Shown: positions 44,501-53,720, counted from the stretch's first letter. The stretch: 64,000 nucleotides of DNA from Rossellomorea vietnamensis (GCF_001305855.1 NZ_LIXZ01000018.1:1-64000), one strand, 5' to 3'. Notes: generated from the sequence alone by a model not told the origin. Numbers and translations: made by a program.

Positions 44501-45988
44501 ATCTCTTTCACGAAGGATTTCATAAATGGAGGAGAGGATTTGATCCCTCGTTTTCTCGTTATAAATGAACCCTTTTGCAAATGACTGCGGTAATTGAAAA
44601 TGGGGTAACCATTTCATCCACTCCCAATCCTTGTACTCTTCTTCCTGAAAGATGGAGACGAATCTCACATCATGGTAACTGTGAAAGAACGTCAATTGGC
44701 CGATTAGCTGATGAATCTCATTTTTGTAAACAGATTCTTTCCCGATCAGACCGATTGCCCCTTTATGAAGATCGGCTGTTACCGGTAATTGCTCGATTTC
44801 ACGATAGGCCTCTTCTAATTTCTGTGATTCCTCCAACAGCTCATCCATTTCACGATTGGACATATCGGAAGAATTCACCGAAATACTGTAACTCGCAGGT
44901 AGCTTCCCCCTGCCCAACCGGAACTGCAGGAAGTCGGGACTCTCAATCGTCCTCTCCCAAAGCCTGTCGGAGAGTTGATCTGTAAGGTACTTCATCCTTT
45001 CAAATGAAGGGAAATGAAATTGAAGGACGTCAGACTGTCTCTCTGCAAGGGACTGAAGCTCTTCCCTTTTATTCTCCAAGTATTGAGTATAAATGCGTTT
45101 TCTGCGTTCCTGAGATTTCTTCTTGCTGCTTTTATCTTTGAAGAACTGGACGGTGGATGTGACAAGGGTGGTGGTGAACATGACCATCGAAATAATGATG
45201 AATATCCCCCTCGGAATCACAATGGCTACGATTCCCATGACGATCAGCATCATGAGTGGAGGGAGGATAATTAACCACAGACTCCGGTTTGTATCACTCG
45301 ATTCCTGACTCGGAAAGGACAATTGAACCTTTTCATCCGGCAAATCGTAAACCATCCTCGGAGTACGGCGGTAATTCGGATATTTCTTCTGCATCTCGGA
45401 CATCGGCCTCACTGTCTCCACAAACGAAGTCTGATAGTCTTCGATACTATGTATCTCGATTAAATCATCCTCTAATAGGGTAACGGATAAGAAAGCAGTA
45501 AATAGAATGTCACCTGTTTGAAGCTTCTGTTTTCCTGTAACCAGATGACCGTTTAGATAGAGAGAAGAAGAATCACCTGTTTGCACTATCCATCCACCAT
45601 CGGGCTCCTTATACCAGGAGCAGCCTGCTTCCCTGTCCCCGTATGGATGATAGATCGTTGCTTCAGGTTTCATAGTAGACATACTGATTTCTTCTTTATG
45701 TCCTATATAATAGATCTCGGCCTTTGGTTTGAATGAAGTGATAATGATATGCAGCTCATTATCCCCGATCCGGACGCAATGATCACTTCCCGGTTCCAGG
45801 ATGCTTCCTTCCTCCCCTTCGCGATGAAGATGGACTGACGATCCGGCATACTCTATTTCAATAGTTGAAGACAAGGATAAAATAGTGATCGTATCTTCTA
45901 TATGGGGACCTAATGTGATTTTTTTGTTTTCATCCTTCAGAAGGATCGTTTGATAATAATGGTCGTGAAAAACCCATAGGGCATACAT
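41531..45988 (-). CDS. essC: Type VII secretion ATPase EssC (YukBA)
   Basis: A 1485-residue protein, the usual EssC size. The N-terminus holds two FHA-like domains, followed by two transmembrane helices at about 230-275. Three FtsK/SpoIIIE-type ATPase domains follow, with P-loops GTTGSGKS (about residue 670), GSSGYGKT (about 1003) and GQAQKGKT (about 1288), and Walker B strands LFLISDEF, LFVTIDNF and VMLIVDGY. The first domain looks fully active and the others retain P-loops with altered Walker B acids. It is the motor and substrate selector of the system. Confidence 0.95.
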   Translation of the reverse strand: MYALWVFHDHYYQTILLKDENKKITLGPHIEDTITILSLSSTIEIEYAGSSVHLHREGEEGSILEPGSDHCVRIGDNELHIIITSFKPKAEIYYIGHKEEISMSTMKPEATIYHPYGDREAGCSWYKEPDGGWIVQTGDSSSLYLNGHLVTGKQKLQTGDILFTAFLSVTLLEDDLIEIHSIEDYQTSFVETVRPMSEMQKKYPNYRRTPRMVYDLPDEKVQLSFPSQESSDTNRSLWLIILPPLMMLIVMGIVAIVIPRGIFIIISMVMFTTTLVTSTVQFFKDKSSKKKSQERRKRIYTQYLENKREELQSLAERQSDVLQFHFPSFERMKYLTDQLSDRLWERTIESPDFLQFRLGRGKLPASYSISVNSSDMSNREMDELLEESQKLEEAYREIEQLPVTADLHKGAIGLIGKESVYKNEIHQLIGQLTFFHSYHDVRFVSIFQEEEYKDWEWMKWLPHFQLPQSFAKGFIYNEKTRDQILSSIYEILRERDIDEDSDKVRYAPHFVFIITNHQLISDHVILEYLEGEYGHLGMSVIFAAEAKESLSDNVHTLVRYINDNEGDILIQDKKAVKIPFTMDGYKDEGNEKYARTLRTLNHQIGMTNSIPTSVSFLDMLRVRDVDQLPIEENWLSRESAKSLAVPVGLKGKEDIVELNLHEKAHGPHGLLAGTTGSGKSEFLQTYILSLAVHFHPHEVAFLLIDYKGGGMAQPFKNIPHLLGTITNIEGSKNFSTRALASIKSELKRRQRLFDRYEVNHINDYTRLYKQGKTEEPLPHLFLISDEFAELKSEEPEFIKELVSAARIGRSLGVHLILATQKPGGVIDNQIWSNARFRVALKVQNTEDSREILKNGDAASLTVTGRGYLQVGNNEVYDLFQSAWSGAPYQEESFEAEDEVAIVTDLGLIPLSEVSMNPGIQKDMISEIDAVVDRIEALQNQMDLKKLSSPWLPPLSNRIYRTGFAQTEENKIPLSMVDEPEKQSQTPYHYEVIEDGNVGIFGSSGYGKTQTLITLLMGMATQFTPEEIHYYLLDFGNGGLLPLKQLPHTADYFLIDEERKIEKFIGILDDELARRKQLFQKQEVSSIKMYNTVSEDKLPLLFVTIDNFDLVKEEMQELETQINQFARDGHSLGVYMYFTATRVNSVRQSLMNNLKTKIVHYLMDSSEAYTMLGRLPFSPEAIPGRAIVKKDTAYFSQVFLPTEGKDDYEQLSLLKEDIQLLKEKYKGLASPKPVPMLPTELTMVNFTQFTDSRIKTGLLPIGLDEETVEPVYVNFKKTKHCLVLGQAQKGKTNVLKVLANTALLQDSEHIAIFDSIDRGLSNLMREEKVVYMENKEHISMWLNRVEELFSSREEQYNLSIQKGSTLPSFSPVMLIVDGYTRFLQNLDPLLQDKIVKCMKNYSHLGFCVIVSGNNSELTKGYDTLTVEMKQIRQALVLMKKSEQTLFTLSYDRREPEIQPGFGYYIENGKEIKIQIPLMVTERKVHA

Positions 45989-46003
45989 ATGCTCACCCCC
46001 CTG

Positions 46004-47299
46004 TTAGTTTGTTTTTTTCTTATCATCTTTTGGTTTTGATTCTGCAGGTGCAGATTCTGCTGCGTCCGTAGCCGGCTCCGCTTTTTCTTCAGCCTGCTGC
46101 GATTGCTCTTGTGACTCTGTCGGCTGTGAAGCTTGTTCCTCTTCCAGTGCTTTCATTTCTTCTTCATATTCAGCAATTTCACTTTCTATTTCATTTAATT
46201 CCTGTTGTCTTTCGTCGCTATCCAGGTCTCCGTCAGCCTTCACTTGCTCCCTGTATTTTAAGAGTCCAAATAGAATCAGGTCACGATCCTCTAAGAAACG
46301 GGCTGTTTCCAATGCTTCCTTCGCCTTTCCTCTTCCGATATTAATCCAATACTCATAATATAGAGGATCTGATTGAAGCGAGACCGTGTTGCGCACATTT
46401 TCCTTTTGATCCTCGGTCAGGGACTCATTAATGATATAAGATAGGGCCAACTGGTATTGAGTGACCTTGGGTATTTCGTCAATTTCATATGGTTGCAGCT
46501 CCGTCACAACGTCACTATACTTCTCAAGCAGGAAACTCTCCTGTGCCGCTACGACCCTGTCCTGTTTTGGATTTATGAAGAATAGAGAGTAAATGGAATA
46601 AAGGATTGCAGGGACTAAGCATATAGAGACCCCAAGGAGAACATATCGATTGACCTTCCACTTCTTCTTACTTACCTTTACGTACAAACGTTCAGACTTC
46701 TTGGCTTCTGCAATGGAATGGTTCAGTACTTCACTTAATTCCTGCAAGCTTCCCGCTTCTAGAATAGCCTTTGACAGGGAAGATAACTTCAATGTTCCAT
46801 TGTATTTCAAGTACTCTGTGAAGCTATGCTGTGAGTCTACAATTGCCGCTACTGTGGCTTTCGCTTCTTTAAGCAGGACCTCTGTGTCCTTCTCGTAAGG
46901 GGGAAGACTTTCTTTCACACCGTAGTGAATGAAATGAGGCGTCATCCCCTGGTCAAATACAATGTTTTCGGGACATATGATGAGATGGAGGCGCGACAAC
47001 GTATGTCTTTGAATCTTCTGCACCAACTGATAAGCAGTCATCAAACGTTCTTTCTCATTCGCCTTTAATTGAGGATAAAACGAGAAGGATTCAGGCATGG
47101 TATTCACTATGCATAATTCATCATTCTCCATGGTAATTTCTCTTTGGATGAACGGGGATAACTCCTTCAGAAAGCCGATTTCCGTTACGTCATCCAATTT
47201 AATCTTCTCTTTTTGAAAAATAAGCGTGATACGATGATCTTTTCTATGTATTACGGCTTCCAGCTTTTCTTGTAAGTAAGATCCACTATTTTGTGCCAT
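46004..47299 (-). CDS. essB: Type VII secretion protein EssB (YukC)
   Basis: A 431-residue protein: a cytoplasmic pseudokinase-like domain (residues 1-215), a single transmembrane helix at about 222-245, and an outer domain. The C-terminal 60 residues are a low-complexity Glu/Gln/Ala/Lys tail. EssB scaffolds the secretion complex together with EssC. It ends 15 bases before essC. Confidence 0.92.
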   Translation of the reverse strand: MAQNSGSYLQEKLEAVIHRKDHRITLIFQKEKIKLDDVTEIGFLKELSPFIQREITMENDELCIVNTMPESFSFYPQLKANEKERLMTAYQLVQKIQRHTLSRLHLIICPENIVFDQGMTPHFIHYGVKESLPPYEKDTEVLLKEAKATVAAIVDSQHSFTEYLKYNGTLKLSSLSKAILEAGSLQELSEVLNHSIAEAKKSERLYVKVSKKKWKVNRYVLLGVSICLVPAILYSIYSLFFINPKQDRVVAAQESFLLEKYSDVVTELQPYEIDEIPKVTQYQLALSYIINESLTEDQKENVRNTVSLQSDPLYYEYWINIGRGKAKEALETARFLEDRDLILFGLLKYREQVKADGDLDSDERQQELNEIESEIAEYEEEMKALEEEQASQPTESQEQSQQAEEKAEPATDAAESAPAESKPKDDKKKTN

Positions 47300-47313
47300 T
47301 CTATTGGTCTCCT

Positions 47314-47565
47314 TTATAAAATTTCAATTCGATCTCCCGTGTGGATCCCTGCATCACTCAGCCGTGTATTTCCAGGAACCACTTTGTGCTTGTTGGCAAT
47401 CCGGATCCAATAGCCATCCCTGGTTTCAGCCGTAAGTTTCTGTGACTGCCATACAAGATCAATCAGTTTTTTTACAGTATGATAATTTGATAGTCTAAGA
47501 TCGAAGGAATTCTCATTATAACGATTAAGATCAATGGTGATTTCTATATACATGTCCGGGTTCAC
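47314..47565 (-). CDS. esaB: EsaB/YukD ubiquitin-like protein of the type VII system
   Basis: An 83-residue beta-grasp protein: EITIDLNRYNENSFDLRLSN at the start and GNTRLSDAGIHTGDRIEIL at the end, as in YukD. It has the ubiquitin fold but no C-terminal Gly-Gly. It is a core or regulatory component of Yuk/Ess secretion. GAGGTG precedes the start, just past a stem-loop that follows esxA. Confidence 0.92.
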   Translation of the reverse strand: MNPDMYIEITIDLNRYNENSFDLRLSNYHTVKKLIDLVWQSQKLTAETRDGYWIRIANKHKVVPGNTRLSDAGIHTGDRIEIL

Positions 47566-47573
47566 CTCATAAG

Positions 47574-47608
47574 GAAGGAGCGCCCCACATAATGATAAGC
47601 GCTCCTTC
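47574..47608 (-). promoter_or_regulatory. Stem-loop between esxA and esaB
   Basis: GAAGGAGCGC and GCGCTCCTTC form a perfect 10-bp stem with a 15-base loop and no T run after it on the minus strand. Such intercistronic hairpins stabilise or attenuate transcripts, which would let the WXG100 protein be made in excess over the machine. Confidence 0.6.
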
Positions 47609-47633
47609 AGGTTTAAAATGGATTGGGATAAAC

Positions 47634-47927
47634 TTATCCGCGAATTTGATTAGCGATCTGAGCATCTGCATCTTCAAGAGACTTGGCTGTGCTCGTCAAC
47701 TGCATTGAGATGTCTTCAAGAAGTTGTTGCATTTGCAGGAATGAAGGGCGAAGTGTTTGATATTGCTCACCAAACGCACGGCTTGATTCACCTTCCCACA
47801 TACCTTCCAACTCAGAAATCATATTGTCAAGGCGTGAAATCTGTTCACCTACTTGGCTGCTTTCGCTTGTGTATCGGTTTGACATACTAATCAATTCTGC
47901 TGGGGTAACACGAATAATTCCTGACAT
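47634..47927 (-). CDS. esxA: WXG100-family secreted protein EsxA (YukE)
   Basis: A 97-residue helical hairpin with the turn motif WEG at residues 44-46, the defining feature of WXG100 proteins, and a C-terminal helix ending EDADAQIANQIRG. It is the founding substrate and structural partner of the type VII machine, exported as a dimer. GGGAGAGG lies before the ATG. No LXG-type toxin gene follows the operon in this window. Confidence 0.95.
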   Translation of the reverse strand: MSGIIRVTPAELISMSNRYTSESSQVGEQISRLDNMISELEGMWEGESSRAFGEQYQTLRPSFLQMQQLLEDISMQLTSTAKSLEDADAQIANQIRG

Positions 47928-47977
47928 GTAATTCCTCTCCCTTAATTAAAGTTGGTGGTAATCATCTATTTCAAATC

Positions 47978-48007
47978 AGAATACCCAAATAAGAAACATG
48001 AAATCAA
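47978..48007 (-). promoter_or_regulatory. Possible sigma-A promoter of the type VII operon
   Basis: On the minus strand TTGATT (48007-48002) and TATTCT (47983-47978) are 18 bases apart, ending about 50 bases before esxA. Confidence 0.3.
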
Positions 48008-48324
48008 CTAAACTATGTAACCCTTTTTCGTTCAATATCCTTTAAATTACAATTGTTTCCACACTTCCAATATCATACTATTATAAACATACATATAAAC
48101 ACAATTTTTACAGGAAAAAGGAAACTTTATAACTACAGGAATATTCATTTTCAGGTCATTTGATATAAGATCCACTATCATTCATTAGGTAAATAGTACG
48201 AAAATGATTACTATAGGCTCCCCCGTATTCACGAATCAGGAGAATAAAGATGGGATAATTCCATCAATTAGTTACAAGTACTTACTATATATCCTTATTT
48301 TTACTTTCATAAACCAAATTTCCC

Positions 48325-48410
48325 TTATAAAATTTCCTTATTGAAATTTTATAAAAGACCCATTTTGTAACATAAAAAACCTTACTCCTTTAATTCTCGA
48401 GTAAGGTTTT
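48325..48410. other. Two tandem hairpins in a 617-base gene-free region
   Basis: The gap 47928-48544 holds no gene. A perfect 12-bp inverted repeat, TTATAAAATTTC / GAAATTTTATAA, spans 48325-48354. A second hairpin, AAAACCTTACTC / GAGTAAGGTTTT, spans 48376-48410 and ends in T with A before it, so it could terminate in either direction. No gene ends here, so they may bound a small RNA or a leader transcript. No other structure is seen in the gap besides the esxA promoter candidate. Confidence 0.45.
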
Positions 48411-48544
48411 AATTGCTTTTAAAAATTAAATACCCATCTTTTGTAAAAACAATCTAAATATTTCTAAATAAAACAGTTCCTATCTTCAGGCATATGGCAA
48501 ACGAATGCAATTTCCTATACAATTTATGTAAACAGCAAGATTGA

Positions 48545-49243
48545 GTGGTGAAAGAATTGAAATTATTACTAATCGAAGATGATATAACCCTATTCAATGA
48601 AATCAAGGAACGGCTTTCCCAGTGGTCCTATGAGGTATATGGGATCAAAGATTTCAATCATATCATGCAGGAGTTCTCAGAGGTGAAACCGGATCTTGTG
48701 ATCATTGATATTCAATTGCCTAAATTCGACGGCTTCCACTGGTGCCGGATGATACGCACACATTCCAATGTGCCGATCCTGTTCCTCTCCTCCCGGGATC
48801 ATCCGACCGATATGGTCATGTCCATGCAGCTTGGGGCTGATGATTTCATTCAGAAGCCGTTTCATTTCGATGTCCTCATCGCAAAGGTTCAGGCGACCCT
48901 CAGGAGGGTGTATAACTATAACACAGACCAGGTAAGTATCAAGACCTGGTCCAGCGCAACCGTTGATTTTGAACGCAATACGGTATCCAATGAACAGGGG
49001 TTCGTTGAATTGACGAAGAATGAAATGTACATATTAAAACTTCTAATCGATCAGAAGAATAAGATTGTCAGCAGAGATGCACTGATGAACAGTCTCTGGG
49101 ATGACAAGCGGTTCATCAGCGATAACACGTTGACCGTCAATGTGAATCGCCTAAGGAAGCGCCTTGAAGAAATAGGACTCGGCCGCTTCATTGAAACGAA
49201 GGTCGGGCAAGGGTATATGGCCCTTGAAGAGGATTCGCCATGA
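48545..49243 (+). CDS. bceR: BceR-like response regulator
   Basis: A 232-residue OmpR-family regulator. The receiver domain (1-120) has the acidic pair in LLLIEDD, the phospho-Asp in LVIIDIQLPKFDG, and Lys in QKPFHF. The winged-helix domain follows, with LTKNEMYILKLLID and NTLTVNVNRLRKRLEEIG. It starts GTG, though TTG 48557 after GGTGAAAG is also possible. It overlaps the kinase gene by four bases. In Bce systems it activates the neighbouring transporter. Confidence 0.9.
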   Translation: MVKELKLLLIEDDITLFNEIKERLSQWSYEVYGIKDFNHIMQEFSEVKPDLVIIDIQLPKFDGFHWCRMIRTHSNVPILFLSSRDHPTDMVMSMQLGADDFIQKPFHFDVLIAKVQATLRRVYNYNTDQVSIKTWSSATVDFERNTVSNEQGFVELTKNEMYILKLLIDQKNKIVSRDALMNSLWDDKRFISDNTLTVNVNRLRKRLEEIGLGRFIETKVGQGYMALEEDSP

Positions 49244-50244
49244 TCCGTACATACTTACGGGAACGGAAAAGCTGGATTTCGTTCGTGCTTGGACTCCACC
49301 TGTTATGGATCTTTATCGCCTATATCGATACTGCCCTCCCCTTACAACCGATCATCTATATGGTGTTCCTTTCTCTGCTCTTTTTCATTGTTTTCGTGTT
49401 CATCCGCTATCAGAAAGAAACCCGGTTCTTCAAGCGGCTAAAGGAATGGGATCATAACCTCAACATTACAGGGGTGGATGCCCCTGATACTCCATTTCAG
49501 GAAATCGTTTCGGACAGTCTATCGGAGCAGGCAAACCTTTTAAGAAAGACAGCGTCCGAGAATCGAGTGATGCTCGAGCAGGAAAAGGACGACCTCCTCT
49601 CCTGGATCCATGAAGTGAAAACCCCTCTGACGGCGATGCATTTGATGATTGAGCGTTTGGAAGACAAGCCTTTGAAGTCTCATTTGAAATATGAGTGGCT
49701 GCGCATCCATCTTTTATTGGATCAGCAGCTACACCAGAAGCGTATGTCTTTTATGGAGAATGATTTATACATAGAGGACACCGAACTCGAATCTGTTATT
49801 TTTCAGGAAATAAAAACCTTGCAATCATGGTGTATTCAGAAGGGGATCGGATTTGACATTCAACTCGAGGTCACAAACGTGCTGAGCGATGCGAAGTGGC
49901 TGGCATTTATGATCAGGCAGCTTTTGACTAACGCCGTTAAATATAGCTCTCAAACGGACATTGCCTTATTAAGCAAAAAAAGAGGTGGAAAAGTGACGCT
50001 CACCATTCAGGATTTCGGCAGGGGGATCGACTCCAGGGACCTTCCAAGGATCTTTGAAAAAGGCTTCACCTCGACCACAGACCACAATGATCATGCTTCT
50101 ACCGGCATGGGCTTATATTTAACCAAGAGAGTTTCAGAAACTCTGCTGATTAGCATAGATATTGAGTCCAAACGGGGGGAAGGGACCAGGATCACCCTCA
50201 CCTTCCCGGAGAAAAATGATTTCGTCCAACTTACCGGCGTGTGA
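49240..50244 (+). CDS. bceS: BceS-like intramembrane-sensing histidine kinase
   Basis: A 334-residue kinase with two N-terminal transmembrane helices (about 14-32 and 40-60) and a very short outer loop, the intramembrane-sensing type. The H-box is WIHEVKTPLTAMHL (His near residue 124), the N-box LLTNAVKYS, the G boxes DFGRGI and GMGLYL. BceS senses antimicrobial peptides through the flux of the BceAB transporter. Its stop codon lies within the BceR operator. Confidence 0.9.
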   Translation: MIRTYLRERKSWISFVLGLHLLWIFIAYIDTALPLQPIIYMVFLSLLFFIVFVFIRYQKETRFFKRLKEWDHNLNITGVDAPDTPFQEIVSDSLSEQANLLRKTASENRVMLEQEKDDLLSWIHEVKTPLTAMHLMIERLEDKPLKSHLKYEWLRIHLLLDQQLHQKRMSFMENDLYIEDTELESVIFQEIKTLQSWCIQKGIGFDIQLEVTNVLSDAKWLAFMIRQLLTNAVKYSSQTDIALLSKKRGGKVTLTIQDFGRGIDSRDLPRIFEKGFTSTTDHNDHASTGMGLYLTKRVSETLLISIDIESKRGEGTRITLTFPEKNDFVQLTGV

Positions 50245-50257
50245 CAAAAATGTCACA
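50240..50257 (+). promoter_or_regulatory. BceR-type operator upstream of bceA
   Basis: TGTGACA-AAAA-TGTCACA is a perfect inverted repeat and fits the TnACA-N4-TGTnA pattern of BceR-like regulators. It overlaps the bceS stop codon. A TATAAT box lies at 50309-50314, and the bceA start is 85 bases after the operator. Confidence 0.75.
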
Positions 50258-50341
50258 TGCTTTTCTGTTTTGTTCGAACAATAAAAGGAAAAGAAACTTC
50301 CTGCTTTTTATAATAAAGGTATCAAATCAAAGGAGTTTTTC

Positions 50342-51106
50342 ATGATGACTATACTAGAAGCAAACAAACTTCATAAAAGCTACGGAAATAAATTCAATAA
50401 GCAGGAAGTGTTAAAGGGAATCGACCTGTCCATCCTAAAGGGTGAATTCGTCAGTATCATGGGGGCCTCGGGTTCAGGAAAGACCACTCTCTTAAATGTC
50501 CTTTCCTCCATCGATAAAGTGAGTGAGGGCTCGATTAAGATTGAAAGCAATGAAATGACGATGATGAAAGAAAAGCAGCTCGCACAATTCCGCAAGAATC
50601 ACCTCGGCTTTATCTTTCAGGATTACAACCTGCTCGACACTTTAACGGTGAAAGAAAATATCCTTCTGCCATTATCCATCACCAAGACCCCTAAGAAAGA
50701 AGCCGATCAGAAGTTCAATGACCTTGCTTCGGAGCTTGGAATCCTGGAACTGAAAGATAAATATCCGAACGAAATCTCAGGCGGGCAGAAACAGCGGACC
50801 TCAGCCGCCCGTGCATTCATCCATGAACCAAGCATCATTTTCGCCGACGAGCCAACGGGTGCACTCGACTCGAAATCAGCCTCAGATCTCCTGAACAAGC
50901 TGAGTGAGCTGAATCAAAAGCTGAAGGCGACAATCGTGATGGTCACGCATGATCCCGTTGCGGCAAGCTACTGCAGTCGAGTCGTTTTCATCAAGGACGG
51001 ACAGATCTATACGCAATTAAATAAAGGTGAACAGGAAAGACAGCATTTCTTCACTGACATCATGAAAACCCAAGGAGTGCTTGGTGGGGTGCAGAATGAA
51101 CATTAA
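50342..51106 (+). CDS. bceA: BceA-like ABC transporter ATP-binding protein
   Basis: A 254-residue ABC ATPase of MacB/BceA type: Walker [10 protein letters not shown]-loop [14 protein letters not shown], signature [14 protein letters not shown], Walker B IIFADEP, and the H-loop VMVTHDP. AAAGGAG precedes ATG. It overlaps bceB by 11 bases. With BceB it removes or detoxifies cell-wall-active peptides such as bacitracin from their lipid targets. Confidence 0.93.
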   Translation: MMTILEANKLHKSYGNKFNKQEVLKGIDLSILKGEFVSIMGASGSGKTTLLNVLSSIDKVSEGSIKIESNEMTMMKEKQLAQFRKNHLGFIFQDYNLLDTLTVKENILLPLSITKTPKKEADQKFNDLASELGILELKDKYPNEISGGQKQRTSAARAFIHEPSIIFADEPTGALDSKSASDLLNKLSELNQKLKATIVMVTHDPVAASYCSRVVFIKDGQIYTQLNKGEQERQHFFTDIMKTQGVLGGVQNEH

Positions 51107-53042
51107 TACCCTTATATTCAGAAATCTGAAAAAGAACCTGAAGAATTATTATCTTTATGTATTTGCTTTAGTCTTTAGTGTTGCCCTGTATTTCGCCTTC
51201 GTGACCCTTCAGTATGATCCATCCATGGATGCAGCGAAGGGAACCATCAAGGGTGGAGCAGCCGTCAGAGCCGCGTCTGTCCTGCTTATCGTCATCGTCT
51301 CGATTTTCCTTTTATACGCCAATACCCTTTTCATTAAGAGAAGAAGTAAAGAAATCGGGTTGTTTCAGCTGATCGGCATGACGAAGAATAAAATCTTCCG
51401 CATTTTAAGCGTGGAGAACTTCATCCTGTATTTCGGGTCTATGATCCTCGGAATCTTGATTGGATTCTCCTTCTCAAAATTAATCATCATGATTTTATTC
51501 AACATCACCGGAGTTGAGGCAATCGCCAAGCTTCATTTCTCGACCCATGCACTCATTCAGACCATCATCGTTTTCTGCGCAATTTACCTGCTGATCATGC
51601 TGATGAACTTTGTATTCATTAAAAGACAAAGTATCTTATCACTATTCAGAGTCCGGTCTTCAACGGAAACGAAAGTAAAAAAGATGTCCAAATTCGAAAT
51701 TATTATCGGGATCTTTGGGATCATCCTGGTTGCCTCAGGATATTATGTTTCTTCCAAATTGTTTGGCGGAGACTTCACGACCATGACTCAACTGTATGGA
51801 GCCATGCTCTTTATACTCGGCTCCGTCATTCTCGGAACCTACCTCTTTTATAAAGGGTCTGTCAGCTTTATTTTCAATGTGATCCGAAAGCAGAAAGATG
51901 GATACTTGAATATTAACGAGGTCCTGTCTCTTTCATCCATCATGTTCCGAATGAAGTCGAACGCCTTGCTTTTGACTATCATTACGACAGTATCGGCACT
52001 GGCTATCGCGTTATTATCTTTGAGTTACATCGGTTACTATTCGGCAGAAAAGACGGCTCGAAATGACGTTCCGACTGATTTTTCGTTTGCGAATAAACAA
52101 GACTTTGACACATTTAAAAATGAGCTACTTGAGAAGGGCATTGAATACCACAAAGAAGAAATTGAAGTCATCCAGGTACTCGTCAACCTAAAAGGCATTA
52201 CAGACTCTGAATTCGGCGAACTGAATGGGTCACTGGATGCCATGCCGAATTCCGTCATCAGCGAGAAAAGCGTTGAAGGCGTCGATGTAAAAGAAGACGA
52301 AACCATTTTTACAGGCTACAGCGACTTACTCCAAAAGATCATTCCTTTACATGATTCCGGGAAGACGGAACTCAAAGGCAAAACGGAGGTCACCAAGCTC
52401 GAGTACTTGGGAATGCTGGATGAATATCCGATTTCATGGTATTTTACAGCAGGTGGTTCACCGGTTGTCGTCGTGGATGACAAAGTATTCCACCAGCTAA
52501 AAAAGGATATAGATCCTGAGATTCAGAAAGAAAACTCACTCTATATCGGTGTGACCATTGAAAAAGAAAAGGATCTCATGAAAGCAAACGACCTCTTTCA
52601 TGAGTTGGGTCTGAACGAAAAATGGGAAAACGATTCCCAATACGACGTAAAAGCTGAACAGAAACAAAACATCGGACTCATCATGTTCATCGTCGGATTC
52701 CTCGGCCTCACCTTCCTGATCACATCGGGTTGTATCCTCTACTTTAAACAGATGGACGAAAGTGAAGAGGAGAAACCGAACTATACGATTTTGCGAAAAT
52801 TAGGGTTTACTCAGGGTGACTTGTTGAGAGGCATTCAAGCGAAGCAGCTATTCAGCTTCGGAATCCCTCTTCTCATCGGACTTCTGCACAGTTACTTTGC
52901 GGTCCAATCCGGATGGTTCCTGTTCGGAGCCGAAGTCTGGACGCCGATGATCATCGTGATGGTATTATATACGGTGATGTATTCGATTTTTGGTGTATTA
53001 TCGGTTTTGTATTATAAAAAGGTGATCAAAGCGTCGTTATAA
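51096..53042 (+). CDS. bceB: BceB-like ABC transporter permease
   Basis: The start is ATG 51096 after GGTGGGG. The 648-residue permease has ten transmembrane helices in the FtsX arrangement: one, three and the next ones before a long outer domain (about residues 315-530), then the last group. [20 protein letters not shown] and [19 protein letters not shown] are the typical cytoplasmic loops. The outer domain is the substrate-sensing part of Bce permeases. A strong terminator follows. Confidence 0.92.
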   Translation: MNINTLIFRNLKKNLKNYYLYVFALVFSVALYFAFVTLQYDPSMDAAKGTIKGGAAVRAASVLLIVIVSIFLLYANTLFIKRRSKEIGLFQLIGMTKNKIFRILSVENFILYFGSMILGILIGFSFSKLIIMILFNITGVEAIAKLHFSTHALIQTIIVFCAIYLLIMLMNFVFIKRQSILSLFRVRSSTETKVKKMSKFEIIIGIFGIILVASGYYVSSKLFGGDFTTMTQLYGAMLFILGSVILGTYLFYKGSVSFIFNVIRKQKDGYLNINEVLSLSSIMFRMKSNALLLTIITTVSALAIALLSLSYIGYYSAEKTARNDVPTDFSFANKQDFDTFKNELLEKGIEYHKEEIEVIQVLVNLKGITDSEFGELNGSLDAMPNSVISEKSVEGVDVKEDETIFTGYSDLLQKIIPLHDSGKTELKGKTEVTKLEYLGMLDEYPISWYFTAGGSPVVVVDDKVFHQLKKDIDPEIQKENSLYIGVTIEKEKDLMKANDLFHELGLNEKWENDSQYDVKAEQKQNIGLIMFIVGFLGLTFLITSGCILYFKQMDESEEEKPNYTILRKLGFTQGDLLRGIQAKQLFSFGIPLLIGLLHSYFAVQSGWFLFGAEVWTPMIIVMVLYTVMYSIFGVLSVLYYKKVIKASL

Positions 53043-53044
53043 TG

Positions 53045-53085
53045 GAGAGAGCCATCCCGTCTAAAAGTTGGGATGGCTCTTTTAT
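53045..53085 (+). terminator. Terminator of bceRSAB
   Basis: AGAGCCATCCC and GGGATGGCTCT form an 11-bp stem followed by TTTTAT. Confidence 0.85.
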
Positions 53086-53096
53086 GTAGTACGTTA

Positions 53097-53222
53097 TTAC
53101 TTCCTTTTCTGGCTTTTTTCTTTATTCATTTGAAGCTCTGCCGCATATTCTTCCTGGGATTTCCCTTGCTTGAAGCTTTCAGACTGAATTTTTTTGAATT
53201 TGTTATCGTTTTGATTCGGCAT
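53097..53222 (-). CDS. Small hydrophilic protein, unknown
   Basis: A 41-residue protein (MPNQNDNKFKKIQSESFKQG, then EEYAAELQMNKEKSQKRK). GGGAGGT lies eight bases before ATG. It is highly charged and helical, without Cys. No family recognised. The 30-base gap to the next minus-strand gene upstream suggests a two-gene unit. Confidence 0.6.
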   Translation of the reverse strand: MPNQNDNKFKKIQSESFKQGKSQEEYAAELQMNKEKSQKRK

Positions 53223-53252
53223 TTTTGTCCACCTCCCTATAGCAGGTATAGT

Positions 53253-53720
53253 TTATCCATTGATATGGATATTATGCTTTTCATCATGTTGCTCAGTCAT
53301 CTCAATCCCCTTCATATATTCAATGACCTCTTCAATATGATGAGTAAACAAAAGGGTATTTCGAAAATCATACATTGCCTCATCTTCTACTTTTAAATAT
53401 TCCGTAAGGGGAATGGCATCAAAAAACTTTCTCCATTTATACTTACTTTCCATTATCTTTGTTTCTTCCTGTATTCTGTCCCTGTCAATTTTCAGAACGG
53501 CAAAGCTGACTGCTTTGATTTCAGCATCTGGGAATTTTTCCTGCAAAGGCTCGATCATCTTGTCAGATAACGTCGCTTCAGAAATCACCCCAATGTTATC
53601 TACTTCATAAAAAAGCTGATCGGATAATCTTTCGTAAACCCCTTCTTCCGTTTGTTCGTCCACAAAGATGGCTACGCAATAATCCGCTTCTTTTTCCTGC
53701 GGCTTCTTCTTAAAAAACAT
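53253..53720 (-). CDS. Hypothetical cytoplasmic protein
   Basis: The start is ATG 53720, ten bases after GGAGGG; a GTG three codons earlier is too close. The 155-residue protein starts FFKKKPQEKEADYCVAIFVD and contains the YERLSDQLFYEVDNIGVISE and DAEIKAVSFAVLKID segments, suggesting an alpha/beta fold. The C-terminus is His/Asn-rich. No family was recognised. Confidence 0.7.
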   Translation of the reverse strand: MFFKKKPQEKEADYCVAIFVDEQTEEGVYERLSDQLFYEVDNIGVISEATLSDKMIEPLQEKFPDAEIKAVSFAVLKIDRDRIQEETKIMESKYKWRKFFDAIPLTEYLKVEDEAMYDFRNTLLFTHHIEEVIEYMKGIEMTEQHDEKHNIHING

